This document shows, piece after piece, positions 9,523 through 18,356 of a DNA stretch of 64,000 nucleotides. The notes under the pieces were generated by a model that saw only the letters and a program-made list of their open reading frames with translations, did not search any database and was not told the DNA's origin. The stretch spans positions 124,001 through 188,000 of the forward strand of contig JBKBIT010000003.1 of the NCBI GenBank assembly GCA_046297455.1, in the 5' to 3' direction. The position numbers and the translations under genes are program-made. Source of the stretch: ZYF759 sp046297455. Its GTDB lineage: Bacteria > Pseudomonadota > Alphaproteobacteria > Rhizobiales > Rhizobiaceae. Within the stretch, counting starts at the first letter, position 1. Each line of letters starts with the position of its first letter.

Positions 9523-11334
9523 CTATCCCTCGATTTCCTCGCGTAGCATCTCGAGTTCGAGCCACTGCTCCTCGGCCTGGCTCAGCGCGGCCCGCTTCTC
9601 GTCCAGCTTGCCGGCAATCTTCTCGAATTCCTGCGGATTCTTGGAATAGAGATCCGGATCGGCCAGTCGCGCCTCCAGCGTGCCGATCTCGGCGGCGAGC
9701 TTCTCCATCTCCTTCGGCAGCATCTCCAAGGCATATTTCTGCTTGTAGGAGAGTTTCTTCGCTGCTTGCCGGTCTGAAGCCGGATCGGGCTTCAGTTCCT
9801 TGCGGTCGGTCTTGCTGGCGCCGTTGCCAGTGCGCGGAGGCTGAGATTTTCCACCGCGCTGGGCGAGCATATCCGAGTACCCACCGGCATAGACTGTCCA
9901 GCCGCCGTCTGCATCCGATGCGATGGTCGCCGTCACCGTGCGGTCGAGGAAGTCGCGGTCATGGCTGATCAGGACGACGGTGCCATCGAACCCGGCAACC
10001 AGTTCCTGCAGCAGGTCTAGTGTTTCCATGTCGAGATCGTTGGTCGGCTCGTCCAGGACCAGCAGATTGGCCGGACGCGACAGAAGCCTCGCCAGCATCA
10101 GCCGTGCCCGCTCGCCCCCCGACAGGTTGCGGATCGGCGTGCGCGCTTGCTCCGGCTGAAACAGGAAGTCCTTCATCACCGAGACGACATGTTTTTCCGC
10201 ACCACCCACCAGCAGCGTGTCGCCACGTCCATCGGTGAGGTAGTGGGCCAGCGTTTCGTCCTCGTCGAGGGCGCGCTTCTGGTCGATGGCCGCGATGTCG
10301 AGATTGGCGCCAAGTCGCACGGTACCGGTGTCCGGTGAGAGTTCTCCGGTCAGCAGTTTGATCAGCGTTGTCTTGCCGGCGCCGTTCGGACCGACGATAC
10401 CGATGCGATCGCCGCGGTTGATGCGGATGGAGAAGTTGCGAACGATGGCGACGTCGCCATAGCTCTTGGAAATAGCTTCTGCCTCGATGACCAATTTGCC
10501 CGATTCCGAGCTTTCCGACTGGGCAAGTTTGACTGTGCCTTGAGGACCTTGCCGGCTTCTGAAGCGCGAGCGCAGGTCATGCAACTCGCCCAGCCTGCGC
10601 ACATTGCGCTTGCGGCGGGCGGTCACGCCATAGCGTAGCCAGTCTTCCTCTCGTGCGATCTTTCGGCCCAGCTTGTGGTGCTCGCGCTCCTCCTCCTCAA
10701 AGACCTCGTCCCGCCATTCCTCGAAGTGAGCAAACCCCTTGTCGAGCCGGCGCGTTATGCCGCGATCGAGCCAGACGGTTGCCCGACTGACCTTTTCCAG
10801 AAACCGTCGATCGTGGCTGATAAGGACGATTGCCGCGGATGAACGAGACAGTTCACCTTCAAGCCATTCGATGGTCGGCAGATCGAGATGGTTGGTCGGT
10901 TCGTCGAGCAGCAGGATATCGGGTGAGGGCGCAAGAACCCGTGCCAAAGCAGCCCGTCGGGCTTCACCTCCAGAGAGCAATTCCGGTTTCTCGTCACCTG
11001 TCAGGCCCAGATGCTCCATGACGTAGGTGGCGCGATATGGATCGTCTGCAGGGCCAAGGCCGGCCTCCACATAGGCACGTGCGGTCTCGGCTCCTTGCCA
11101 GTCGGGGGCCTGGGCCAGATAGCGGATCGTGGCAGAGGGCTGGCGGAAGACTTCGCCTTCCTGCGCCTCCACCAGGCCTGCGGCGATCTTGAGCAATGTC
11201 GACTTGCCCGACCCGTTGCGCCCTACCAGAGCGATTCTCTCGCCCTGTTGCACCATCAGCGACGCGCCGGCCAGAAGTGGCGTGCCGCCAAATGTCAGGC
11301 GAATGCCTTCAAGATTCAGGAGCGGGGGCGCCAT
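9523..11334 (-). CDS. ABC-F family ATPase, Uup-like
   Basis: This is a soluble protein with two ABC ATPase domains and no membrane helices, in the ABC-F class that acts on ribosomes or DNA rather than in transport. The 603 residues hold Walker A GRNGSGKSTL (about 38-47) with LSGGEARRAAL and LLLDEPTNHLDL. After an arginine-rich linker come a second Walker A, GPNGAGKTTL, LSGGERARLML and VLDEPTNDLDM. The C-terminal ~90 residues form a charged coiled coil, as in Uup. It begins immediately after the thiamine pyrophosphokinase gene and is probably in the same transcript. The exact ABC-F subgroup is uncertain. Confidence 0.85.
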   Translation of the reverse strand: MAPPLLNLEGIRLTFGGTPLLAGASLMVQQGERIALVGRNGSGKSTLLKIAAGLVEAQEGEVFRQPSATIRYLAQAPDWQGAETARAYVEAGLGPADDPYRATYVMEHLGLTGDEKPELLSGGEARRAALARVLAPSPDILLLDEPTNHLDLPTIEWLEGELSRSSAAIVLISHDRRFLEKVSRATVWLDRGITRRLDKGFAHFEEWRDEVFEEEEREHHKLGRKIAREEDWLRYGVTARRKRNVRRLGELHDLRSRFRSRQGPQGTVKLAQSESSESGKLVIEAEAISKSYGDVAIVRNFSIRINRGDRIGIVGPNGAGKTTLIKLLTGELSPDTGTVRLGANLDIAAIDQKRALDEDETLAHYLTDGRGDTLLVGGAEKHVVSVMKDFLFQPEQARTPIRNLSGGERARLMLARLLSRPANLLVLDEPTNDLDMETLDLLQELVAGFDGTVVLISHDRDFLDRTVTATIASDADGGWTVYAGGYSDMLAQRGGKSQPPRTGNGASKTDRKELKPDPASDRQAAKKLSYKQKYALEMLPKEMEKLAAEIGTLEARLADPDLYSKNPQEFEKIAGKLDEKRAALSQAEEQWLELEMLREEIEG

Positions 11335-11976
11335 TCAGCCGACCTCCATACCAAGATGGGCAATGAGCAATGCTCGCCCCCGTGCCAGCCCAGCATGCAG
11401 TGTTCCGGCGACTTCATTGGACAGGGTCAAAGAGGAACCGAAGTCGACCTCGTGGCGGTCGAGCGGCCACTTGGCGCCGGTGAGAGTGAGCCCGGAAAGT
11501 GGTGTGAAGCCGACGACACTGAACAGTGTGCCTGATGCATAATCGAAGGCGCGCTCCCCTGGCAGCAGCGGAACGCCCTCCTGTTCGCCGCTGGTGAGCG
11601 TAACCTCAAGGCCTTGCTCGGCCAGTCTCAGGGCCATTGCCATGTGCAGAAAGGCGTGGTCAGGTCGAGGTCCACCAAAAGCGCCGAGCAACAGCAGAGA
11701 ACGTGCTCCGCGCTGCAGCGCCGCCTCTACGGCGATCTCGCCATCGGTCATGTCTTTCTCCGCTGGAAAGACCTCACGCGGTACGGCTGGAAAGCTTTCT
11801 CGCATCGTCTCGCCGACGGAATCGAAATCGCCCGTCCACAGCTCCGGTGTCAGATCCAGCTGGTCGGCATGACGCATGCCGGAATCGGCAGCGATGGTCC
11901 GACGGCCTTCGAGTTGGCGCGCGAGCCGGGGCGTGGGGGTGACGTCGCCGCCAAGGAGGATTGCGAATTCTGTCAT
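11335..11976 (-). CDS. thiN: Thiamine pyrophosphokinase
   Basis: The enzyme makes thiamine diphosphate from thiamine and ATP in the cytosol. The 213 residues carry the family landmarks AADSGMRHADQL, WTGDFDSVG, DMTDGEIAVEAAL and GAFGGPRPDHAFLH, in the expected order, followed by a C-terminal beta domain. It is divergent from the riboswitch-controlled thiBPQ transporter, so uptake and activation of thiamine are encoded back to back. It has no riboswitch of its own. Its stop abuts the ABC-F start. Confidence 0.88.
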   Translation of the reverse strand: MTEFAILLGGDVTPTPRLARQLEGRRTIAADSGMRHADQLDLTPELWTGDFDSVGETMRESFPAVPREVFPAEKDMTDGEIAVEAALQRGARSLLLLGAFGGPRPDHAFLHMAMALRLAEQGLEVTLTSGEQEGVPLLPGERAFDYASGTLFSVVGFTPLSGLTLTGAKWPLDRHEVDFGSSLTLSNEVAGTLHAGLARGRALLIAHLGMEVG

Positions 11977-12080
11977 GGGAGCAGGGCTCTATCACGCCGC
12001 ACCCGCAAAGAGGAAGCCGCCCCGTCGGGGTCTGATCCTGTTGCGCGACCGCTGCATCCGTCCTATGTCAAATCTGCACT

Positions 12081-12186
12081 AACGGGGTGCCGGGCGCTTA
12101 AGGCGTGCCGGCTGAGAGGCCGATTGGAGATGTTTCTCTGTGCCAACCCGCCGAACCTGATCCGGCTTGTACCGGCGGAGGGATTA
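12081..12186 (+). ncRNA. TPP riboswitch (THI element)
   Basis: The conserved parts appear in order and at normal spacing: ACGGGGTGCC (12082-12091), GGCTGAGA (12110-12117), CCGAACCTGATCCGG (12151-12165) and GGCGGAGGGA (12174-12183). It sits about 60 bp upstream of thiB on the same strand and should reduce transporter expression when thiamine diphosphate is plentiful. Confidence 0.95.
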
Positions 12187-12202
12187 GATGCCACCGGAAA
12201 CG

Positions 12203-12240
12203 GCGCCTCGATTCCCCGAAACACCAGAATGAGGAGGCGC
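12203..12240 (+). promoter_or_regulatory. Probable Shine-Dalgarno-sequestering hairpin of the TPP riboswitch
   Basis: GCGCCTC (12203-12209) is complementary to GAGGCGC (12234-12240), which overlaps the thiB ribosome-binding sequence AGGAGG (12232-12237). No T-run follows the aptamer. This suggests translational rather than transcriptional control. Confidence 0.5.
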
Positions 12241-12242
12241 TG

Positions 12243-13244
12243 ATGCGCACAAATAGACTAGCGATACCCACTGCGATGGGCATGTTGATGGCGCTGCCGG
12301 CGGCGGCGCAAGACAGCCTGACCATCTACACTTATAACAGCTTCACCTCCGACTGGGGGCCTGGCCCAGCCATCGAAGAAGCCTTCGAGGCGGAATGCGG
12401 TTGCGAAATCAATTTCGTTGCCGTTGCCGATGGTGTCGCGCTGCTCAACCGGTTGCGCCTGGAAGGGCCTGGCATAGGCGCCGATATCGTGCTCGGCCTC
12501 GATACCAATCTGATCGTGGAGGCCAAGCAAACCGGACTGTTCGTCCCGCATGGCATCTCGCTGGAAAATGTCGACGTGCCGGGCGGCTGGTCGGACGATG
12601 TCTTCGTGCCCTACGACTACGGCTATTTCGCTTTCGTCTACGATACCGAATCCATCCAGACACCGCCGTCGAGCCTGCGCGAACTGGTCGAAGGCGGGCC
12701 GGAGCCGGCCATCGTTATCCAGGACCCGCGCACATCGACGCCGGGGCTCGGCCTGCTGCTTTGGGTCAAGCATGTCTATGGCGACGATGCAGCAGAGGCC
12801 TGGGCGCAGCTTTCGGAGCGCGTCGTCACGGTGACGCCGGGCTGGAGCGAATCCTATGGTCTTTTCACCTCGGGCGAAGTTCCGATGGTGTTGTCCTACA
12901 CGACCTCTCCGGCCTACCACATGATCGCCGAGGAAACCGAGCGCTATCAGGCGGCGGCCTTCGAGGAAGGCCACTACATGCAGATCGAGGTTGCCGGCAT
13001 CACCGTGCGCGGCCAGGACAACCCGCTGGCCCGTCAGTTCATGGAGTTCATGACCGGACCCGGTTTCCAGGACGCCATCCCGGAAACCAACTGGATGTAT
13101 CCCGCTGGCGCCATGTCCCAGCCGCTGGATCCGGCCTTTGATCGGCTGGTCGAGCCTGCAGCCGCTCTCCTGTTCAGCCCCGAGGAGGTCGCCGAGAACC
13201 GCCGAGCCTGGGTCGACGAGTGGCTGGCGGTGATGAGCCGGTAA
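12243..13244 (+). CDS. thiB: Thiamine/TPP ABC transporter, substrate-binding protein
   Basis: This periplasmic receptor delivers thiamine or its phosphates to ThiPQ. The 333-residue product starts with a signal peptide ending in ALPAAAQ, then DSLTIYTYNSFTSDWGPGP, the typical opening of ThiB-type binding proteins. Later landmarks are DIVLGLDTNL, YDYGYFAFVYD and WMYPAG. The ATG at 12243 has AGGAGG 5 nt upstream; an open frame further back runs through the riboswitch and is not coding. First gene of thiBPQ. Confidence 0.93.
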   Translation: MRTNRLAIPTAMGMLMALPAAAQDSLTIYTYNSFTSDWGPGPAIEEAFEAECGCEINFVAVADGVALLNRLRLEGPGIGADIVLGLDTNLIVEAKQTGLFVPHGISLENVDVPGGWSDDVFVPYDYGYFAFVYDTESIQTPPSSLRELVEGGPEPAIVIQDPRTSTPGLGLLLWVKHVYGDDAAEAWAQLSERVVTVTPGWSESYGLFTSGEVPMVLSYTTSPAYHMIAEETERYQAAAFEEGHYMQIEVAGITVRGQDNPLARQFMEFMTGPGFQDAIPETNWMYPAGAMSQPLDPAFDRLVEPAAALLFSPEEVAENRRAWVDEWLAVMSR

Positions 13245-13259
13245 GGGGCAACGTTCTCG

Positions 13260-14891
13260 ATGGCGATGGCCGCCATACGCATCTTCAATCACGCCAATCC
13301 GCGCGTGGCGGCCGGGATCGTCGCCCTGGCAGTGATCGGGTTGCTCATCGGCGGTGCCTTCGTCGGCATGGTCTGGGAGGCGGCGCGCGACTGGTCGGGC
13401 GCCGTCTCCGCTTTTGATGGCTACATGATGCGCGTTGCCCGGTTCACGCTCTGGCAGGCAGCGCTTTCCACGATCCTGTCGGTGGTGCCGGCGCTGTTCG
13501 TGGCTCGGGCGCTGGCGCGTCATCCGCGGTTCTTCGGCCGCGCCATGGTGCTGCGCCTGTTCGGCGTGCCCTTGGCATTGCCTGCGCTTGTCGCCGCACT
13601 CGGGGTCTTGGCCCTTTATGGGCGGGCAGGCTATTTCGCTGCGCCGCTCGGCTATCTTCATGGTGGGCAGTGGCCGGGCATATACGGCTTGTCGGGCATT
13701 CTCGTTGCCCATGTCTTCTTCAACCTGCCGCTGGCGACGCGGCTATTCCTTCATGCGCTGGAGACGATCCCGGCCGATCAGTGGCGGCTTTCGGCACAAC
13801 TCGGCATGAATGCGCGCGCTTCCTTCCGGCTGATCGAATGGCCGGTGCTGCGCTCCAGCCTGGTCGGCGTGGCGGCGCTGGTCTTCATGCTGTGCATCAC
13901 CTCGTTCACCATAGTGCTTCTTCTGGGCGGCGGTCCGCGCGCCACGACACTGGAAGTGGCAATCTACCAGGCGCTGCGATTCGATTTCGATCCCGCGCGC
14001 GCGGTCGCGCTGGTTGCTGTCCAGGTCACCCTCGTTGCGGTCTCGGTCTATCTGCTGACGCGGCTCGGCGCCGATCTGGCTGCCGAGCGCGGTTTGCCGG
14101 TGGCCCCCTCACGCCCCGTCTTTGCCGGTCCCGTCGAAAGGATCGTGAACGGCACACTCATCCTTTTGGCTCTGCTCTTCGTGGCGGGCCCGATGGCGGC
14201 AATCGTCGCCGCCGGTCTCCAAGCCGACCTGATGCGGCTTGCGTTGGATCCTGCGGTTCACGCAGCGGCTGCCACCAGCCTCGTCCTGGCCTTTCTGGCG
14301 GCGGTTCTGTGCATCGCTCTCTCTCTTTGCCTCGTGGGCGGGCGCCATGCGCTGTCACAGATGCGCGGCGGGCGACCGCCAGTTGCGCTCGAATCTGCCA
14401 TGGGAAGCTGGGCAGCCTTCGTTCTGGTCATTCCGCCGATCGTCATCGGCGCGGGCTGGTTCGTGATGCTGCGCCAGACCGGCCAACTCTTCGCACTGGC
14501 ACCGGTTATGGTGGTCACCGTCAATGCCGTCATGGCAATGCCATTCGCCATGCGCGCCATCCGCCCCGCTTACGACGCCGCAGCCGCCCGTCACGACCGC
14601 CTGGCGGCCTCGCTCGGCATATCGGGAGCCACCCGCTGGCGGCTGGTTGACTGGCCGGTGCTGCGGCGTCCGCTGCTTACCGGATTTGCCTTTGCCATGG
14701 CGCTGTCGCTGGGCGACCTTGGCGTCATCGCGCTGTTCGGCAGCGACGCGGTGCAGACGCTGCCTTACCTGCTTCTGCAGCGTATGGGTGCCTATCGGAC
14801 TGCCGATGCTGCCGGACTTGCCCTTTTTCTGGGGCTTCTCTGCATGCTGCTCATGACATTGGCCGACTGGCGTGCGAGGCCATCGCGATGA
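13260..14891 (+). CDS. thiP: Thiamine/TPP ABC transporter, permease
   Basis: This is a 543-residue inner-membrane permease made of two fused permease halves, about 12 helices in all, as usual for ThiP. Each half has an EAA-type loop for the ATPase (around QLGMNARASFRLIEWPVL, and SLGISGATRWRLVDWPVL in the second half). It lies 15 bp after thiB, and its TGA overlaps the thiQ ATG (ATGA), so translation is coupled. Confidence 0.92.
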   Translation: MAMAAIRIFNHANPRVAAGIVALAVIGLLIGGAFVGMVWEAARDWSGAVSAFDGYMMRVARFTLWQAALSTILSVVPALFVARALARHPRFFGRAMVLRLFGVPLALPALVAALGVLALYGRAGYFAAPLGYLHGGQWPGIYGLSGILVAHVFFNLPLATRLFLHALETIPADQWRLSAQLGMNARASFRLIEWPVLRSSLVGVAALVFMLCITSFTIVLLLGGGPRATTLEVAIYQALRFDFDPARAVALVAVQVTLVAVSVYLLTRLGADLAAERGLPVAPSRPVFAGPVERIVNGTLILLALLFVAGPMAAIVAAGLQADLMRLALDPAVHAAAATSLVLAFLAAVLCIALSLCLVGGRHALSQMRGGRPPVALESAMGSWAAFVLVIPPIVIGAGWFVMLRQTGQLFALAPVMVVTVNAVMAMPFAMRAIRPAYDAAAARHDRLAASLGISGATRWRLVDWPVLRRPLLTGFAFAMALSLGDLGVIALFGSDAVQTLPYLLLQRMGAYRTADAAGLALFLGLLCMLLMTLADWRARPSR

Positions 14892-15622
14892 ACACCCCCC
14901 CGCAAGAAGAACGTGGCGCCTCCATCCGCTTGGACGAGGTGGTATTCGGTTATGCTGGTGCAGCTTCGATGCGCTTCGATCTTTCGGTCGAGCCGTCCTC
15001 CATCGTGGCCATCATGGGTGCCAGCGGCTCTGGCAAGACGACGCTTCTCAATCTGATCGCTGGGTTCGAGGCGCCAAGCGCCGGCCGTGTCCTTATCAGC
15101 GAACAGGACATGGCGGGTGTTCCACCTGCCCGCCGGCCCGTTTCGATGTTGTTTCAGGAAAACAATCTCTTCGCCCATCTCGATGTGGCGGCGAATGTGG
15201 GCCTTGGGCGGTCGCCAGCCCTCAGGCTGACCTCCGCAGATCAAGACGAAGTATCACAGGCATTGGCCCAGGTTGGGCTGGCAGGCAAGGAGAAGCGCCT
15301 GCCCGGCGAGTTGTCGGGCGGGGAGCGACAGCGCGTCGCCCTGGCGCGCGTGCTGCTGCGCCGTCGGCCCATCCTGCTGCTCGATGAACCCTTCGCCTCT
15401 CTGGGGCCAGGGTTGCGTCGCGAGATGCTCGCGCTGATTGCCGATCTGCATTCCCGTTTGGGGATGACCACACTGATGGTCACGCATCATCCCGAAGATG
15501 CCCGGGAGATTGCCGACACCGTCGCATTTCTGGCTTCGGGCCGGGTCGAGGCGGTCGGTGCGGCCGCCCATTTCTTCTCCGAAGCTGGTCCGGCGGGCTT
15601 CCGGCACTATATCGAAGGATGA
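14888..15622 (+). CDS. thiQ: Thiamine/TPP ABC transporter, ATP-binding protein
   Basis: This is the 244-residue ATPase subunit powering ThiBP. It has Walker A GASGSGKTT (about residues 44-52), a Q-loop in LFQENN, the signature LSGGERQRVAL, Walker B ILLLDEPFA and the switch histidine in VTHHPED. It overlaps thiP by 4 bp and closes the operon. About 30 bp downstream is an imperfect hairpin (15655-15677) without a T-run. Confidence 0.92.
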   Translation: MNTPPQEERGASIRLDEVVFGYAGAASMRFDLSVEPSSIVAIMGASGSGKTTLLNLIAGFEAPSAGRVLISEQDMAGVPPARRPVSMLFQENNLFAHLDVAANVGLGRSPALRLTSADQDEVSQALAQVGLAGKEKRLPGELSGGERQRVALARVLLRRRPILLLDEPFASLGPGLRREMLALIADLHSRLGMTTLMVTHHPEDAREIADTVAFLASGRVEAVGAAAHFFSEAGPAGFRHYIEG

Positions 15623-15654
15623 GGATTACGCCGCGACAAGGTCACATTTAGGCT

Positions 15655-15677
15655 GCAGTTCCCAGATGGGTAACTGC
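15655..15677 (+). other. Imperfect stem-loop after thiQ
   Basis: GCAGTT-CCC pairs with GGG-T-AACTGC around a short loop, with one bulged T. It lies between thiQ and the M48 gene. No T-run follows, so a terminator role is unproven. Confidence 0.25.
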
Positions 15678-15760
15678 GTCTTGCATCCTGGCTGTGGGTG
15701 CGGCAAAGCCTCGGTGAGTAATGGCCCGTTCGGCGGCGGGCGAAAGAAAGGGTTTCTCCA

Positions 15761-17269
15761 CTGTTCAAGCTCCTGCCCAGGCGAGAGGAAGCGGCACTGC
15801 GCGCGGCCTGGTGGCGGCCGGCGTCCATCGCGCTTGCGGCGAGCCTTGCGCTTTCCGGCTGTCAGGTGCTCGAATCGGCTTCGGGCGGGAATACGCTGCG
15901 CCCTTCCGGGTCCCCGGTCACGGTGGACACGCTCACGCGTAACGATCGCCTTGCCTCGATCGCGCGCGAGCAACATCCTCGTATCCTGGCGACCTATGGC
16001 GGCGAATACTCCAATCCCAATGTGGAGCGCATGGTCGCGCGCATTGTCGGCAACCTGACGCTGGATCCCGACAATCCGACCCAGACCTATCAGATCACCA
16101 TTCTCAACTCGCCGAACGTCAACGCCTTCGCGCTGCCCGGTGGGTATCTTTATGTGACACGCGGCCTTCTGGCTCTGGCGAACGATTCGGCGGAACTTGC
16201 TGCCGTTCTGGCACACGAAATGGCACATGTGACGGCCAATCACGGCGTTCAGCGTCAGCAACGCGAAGCCGAGGAACAACTGGCGTCCCAGGTCGTCAGC
16301 GACGTGCTTGGTGGCACCGGGGCAGGGCGCCTGGCGCTGATCCGGGGACAATTGCGTTTGGCTCAGTTCTCGCGCAATCAGGAACTGGAGGCCGACGCTA
16401 TAGGCATCCGCGCGATCGGTCGTGCCGGTTACGATCCCTACGCCGCGGTTCGCTTCTTGCAGGCCATGGCGGCCTATGGGGAGTTGCGTTCGGTTTCCTC
16501 GGCCAGCGACCAGCGGCTGGACTTTCTGGCGACCCATCCCTCGCCGCCGCAACGGATTGAACTTGCTCAGGGTCATGCCCGTCAGTTCGGCCCTCCCGGC
16601 ACCGGCACGCGCGATAGGGATGCCTTTCTGTCAGGCCTCGATGGCATGCTTTTCGGCGACACGCCGGAAGAGGGCTTCGTGCGTGGACGATCCTTTCTGC
16701 ATCCTGTTCTCGGCATCGCTTTCGTCGCGCCAGAAGGTTTCGTCATCGACAACTCCGCTGCCGCCGTCACAGCTTCCGGCCCGGGTGACATGGCGATCCG
16801 CTTTGATGGCGTGACGCTTAATGCGGGCGTCTCCCTGGCCGATTACGTTCGCAGCGGATGGGTTGCCGGTCTGGACGCCAACAGCGTCCGCAGCGCCACG
16901 ATCAACGGCAATGAAGCCGTGCGTGCCCGCGCGCGTGCGGAAGGGTGGCAGTTCGACGTTACCGTCATTCGTGCCGGTGGCCAGGTCTTTCGCATGCTGA
17001 CTGCTGCGCCTTTGACAAGTGACCGGCTGGATCCGATTGCGAATGAGGTCGTGGGCAGCTTCCGGCGCCTAACCGATGCAGAGCGCCAGGCGTTGAGGCC
17101 GTTGCGGGTGCGGATCGCCACCGTTCAGGCGGGCGAAACGGTAGCGTCCCTTGCCGCGCGGATGAGCGGTGTCGACCAGCCCCAACAACTGTTCAGGATC
17201 CTCAACGGCCTCGGCCCCGGTGACGCACCATCTGCCGGCACGCGGGTCAAGATCATCACCGACCGCTGA
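15761..17269 (+). CDS. M48-family metalloprotease lipoprotein
   Basis: This is a periplasmic zinc protease resembling BepA/YfgC: HEMAH carries the zinc ligands and catalytic Glu, and a downstream NQELEADAIG supplies the third ligand. A C-terminal stretch (VQAGETVASLAARM onward) looks like LysM. The conserved frame continues upstream of the first canonical start (GTG at 15866) and encodes a lipoprotein signal, ASIALAASLALSGC. The GTG would remove that signal. No ATG, GTG or TTG occurs in frame between the stop at 15719-15721 and 15866. I therefore propose CTG at 15761, 8 nt after GAAAGG. The resulting length is about 502 residues. A small sequence error here is the alternative. Confidence 0.75.
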   Translation: MFKLLPRREEAALRAAWWRPASIALAASLALSGCQVLESASGGNTLRPSGSPVTVDTLTRNDRLASIAREQHPRILATYGGEYSNPNVERMVARIVGNLTLDPDNPTQTYQITILNSPNVNAFALPGGYLYVTRGLLALANDSAELAAVLAHEMAHVTANHGVQRQQREAEEQLASQVVSDVLGGTGAGRLALIRGQLRLAQFSRNQELEADAIGIRAIGRAGYDPYAAVRFLQAMAAYGELRSVSSASDQRLDFLATHPSPPQRIELAQGHARQFGPPGTGTRDRDAFLSGLDGMLFGDTPEEGFVRGRSFLHPVLGIAFVAPEGFVIDNSAAAVTASGPGDMAIRFDGVTLNAGVSLADYVRSGWVAGLDANSVRSATINGNEAVRARARAEGWQFDVTVIRAGGQVFRMLTAAPLTSDRLDPIANEVVGSFRRLTDAERQALRPLRVRIATVQAGETVASLAARMSGVDQPQQLFRILNGLGPGDAPSAGTRVKIITDR

Positions 17270-17275
17270 AACACG

Positions 17276-18136
17276 TCAGGAGGCGGTTGCGGCAAGATCC
17301 GGGTTGATCTTCACCAATGCCGAGCGAAGTTTTTCGATCGCCCGGTTTTCGATCTGGCGCACGCGCTCTTTGGAAATGCCGAGTTTTTCACCCAGCACTT
17401 CCAGCGTGGCACCCTCATCGCGCAGACGTCGCTCCCGAATGATTTTCAGTTCCCGTTCATTGAGCGAGCCCAAGGCAGCTTCCAGCCAGGCCGTGCGTCG
17501 CTCGCTGTCGATCGTCTGCCCCACAACCTCATCGGGCAGGGGTTCGTCGGACGGGAGAAAATTGATCCGCTCGGACGCAGCGCCCTCGTCCGAAACCGGC
17601 TGATTGAGCGAGGTGTCGGGGCCGGACAGTCGCGCATCCATGTTGGCGACATCGGCGACGGAGACGCCGAGTGTTCCGGATATCTGCTGATAGATGTCGC
17701 TGCTCGAGAGATGTTCGCCGCTCTTTGCGAGCTTTGCGCGCAAGCGGCGCAGATTGAAGAACAGCGCCTTTTGCGTCGAACTGGTGCCGCCGCGCACGAT
17801 CGACCAATTGCGCAAGACATAATCTTGCATCGACGCACGGATCCACCAGGTAGCATATGTGGAGAAGCGTACTTCCCGCGACGGGTCGAAGCGGGCCGCC
17901 GCCTCGAGAAGGCCGATATGTCCTTCCTGAATCAGATCGCCCATTGGCAGCCCGAAATTGCGGAATTTGGCGGCCATGGAAATGACAAGGCGCATATGCG
18001 CCATCGTGATGCGGTGCAGAGCGTGTTGGTCGCGATGGTCTTTCCAGCGCAATGCCAGTTCATGCTCCTCCTCGCGTCCGAGGTAGGGCGCCTTCATTGC
18101 GGTTCGGATCATCATCCGTCTGCCTGAGTCGTCCAT
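17276..18136 (-). CDS. rpoH: RNA polymerase heat-shock sigma factor, RpoH2-type
   Basis: This 286-residue alternative sigma-32 directs RNA polymerase to heat-shock or stress promoters. It shows region 2 (LVISMAAKFRNFGLPMGDLIQEG; FSTYATWWIRASMQDY), the RpoH box QKALFFNLR and the region 4 helix-turn-helix ending in SKERVRQIENRAIEKLR. The start at 18136 follows GGGAG at 8-nt spacing; a 102-residue upstream extension is low-complexity and crosses the terminator of carD, so it is rejected. A GGAAC-N16-CGTT promoter lies 112 bp upstream. It ends 6 bp from the convergent protease gene. Confidence 0.92.
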   Translation of the reverse strand: MDDSGRRMMIRTAMKAPYLGREEEHELALRWKDHRDQHALHRITMAHMRLVISMAAKFRNFGLPMGDLIQEGHIGLLEAAARFDPSREVRFSTYATWWIRASMQDYVLRNWSIVRGGTSSTQKALFFNLRRLRAKLAKSGEHLSSSDIYQQISGTLGVSVADVANMDARLSGPDTSLNQPVSDEGAASERINFLPSDEPLPDEVVGQTIDSERRTAWLEAALGSLNERELKIIRERRLRDEGATLEVLGEKLGISKERVRQIENRAIEKLRSALVKINPDLAATAS

Positions 18137-18247
18137 CTGTCGTACTCCCGCTTCAACGCTTTCCCTGTAAGCCTTACGCGCAGGCAGTTCGGTCGGATCA
18201 GCGTGCCGGCGCGGCAAAGTGGGCGGGCGTCGAGATCCTGTAGGGGC

Positions 18248-18272
18248 AACGCCACAGCGGCGTGAACGTTCC
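18248..18272 (-). promoter_or_regulatory. EcfG (general stress sigma) promoter upstream of rpoH2
   Basis: Toward rpoH2 the sequence reads GGAAC, 16 bp, CGTT, an exact match to the EcfG/RpoE2 consensus. It implies a 5' leader of about 100 nt. Confidence 0.65.
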
Positions 18273-18299
18273 TCTCGTTGTCCCAAGGAGGACAGGCAA

Positions 18300-18328
18300 C
18301 AAAAAAGCCCGGCCGCGAGGGCCGGGCT
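18300..18328 (-). terminator. Rho-independent terminator after carD
   Basis: A perfect 9-bp stem, AGCCCGGCC (18306-18314) and GGCCGGGCT (18320-18328), with loop GCGAG. It is followed in the carD direction by six Ts. Confidence 0.88.
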
Positions 18329-18356
18329 CAATATGCAAAGCAGAGTTGGCGTCAGA

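Noticed and set aside
11877..12242. Coding extension of thiB through the riboswitch
   Set aside because: The frame is open, but the sequence is fully explained by the TPP aptamer, and the signal peptide begins at 12243 with a good ribosome-binding site.
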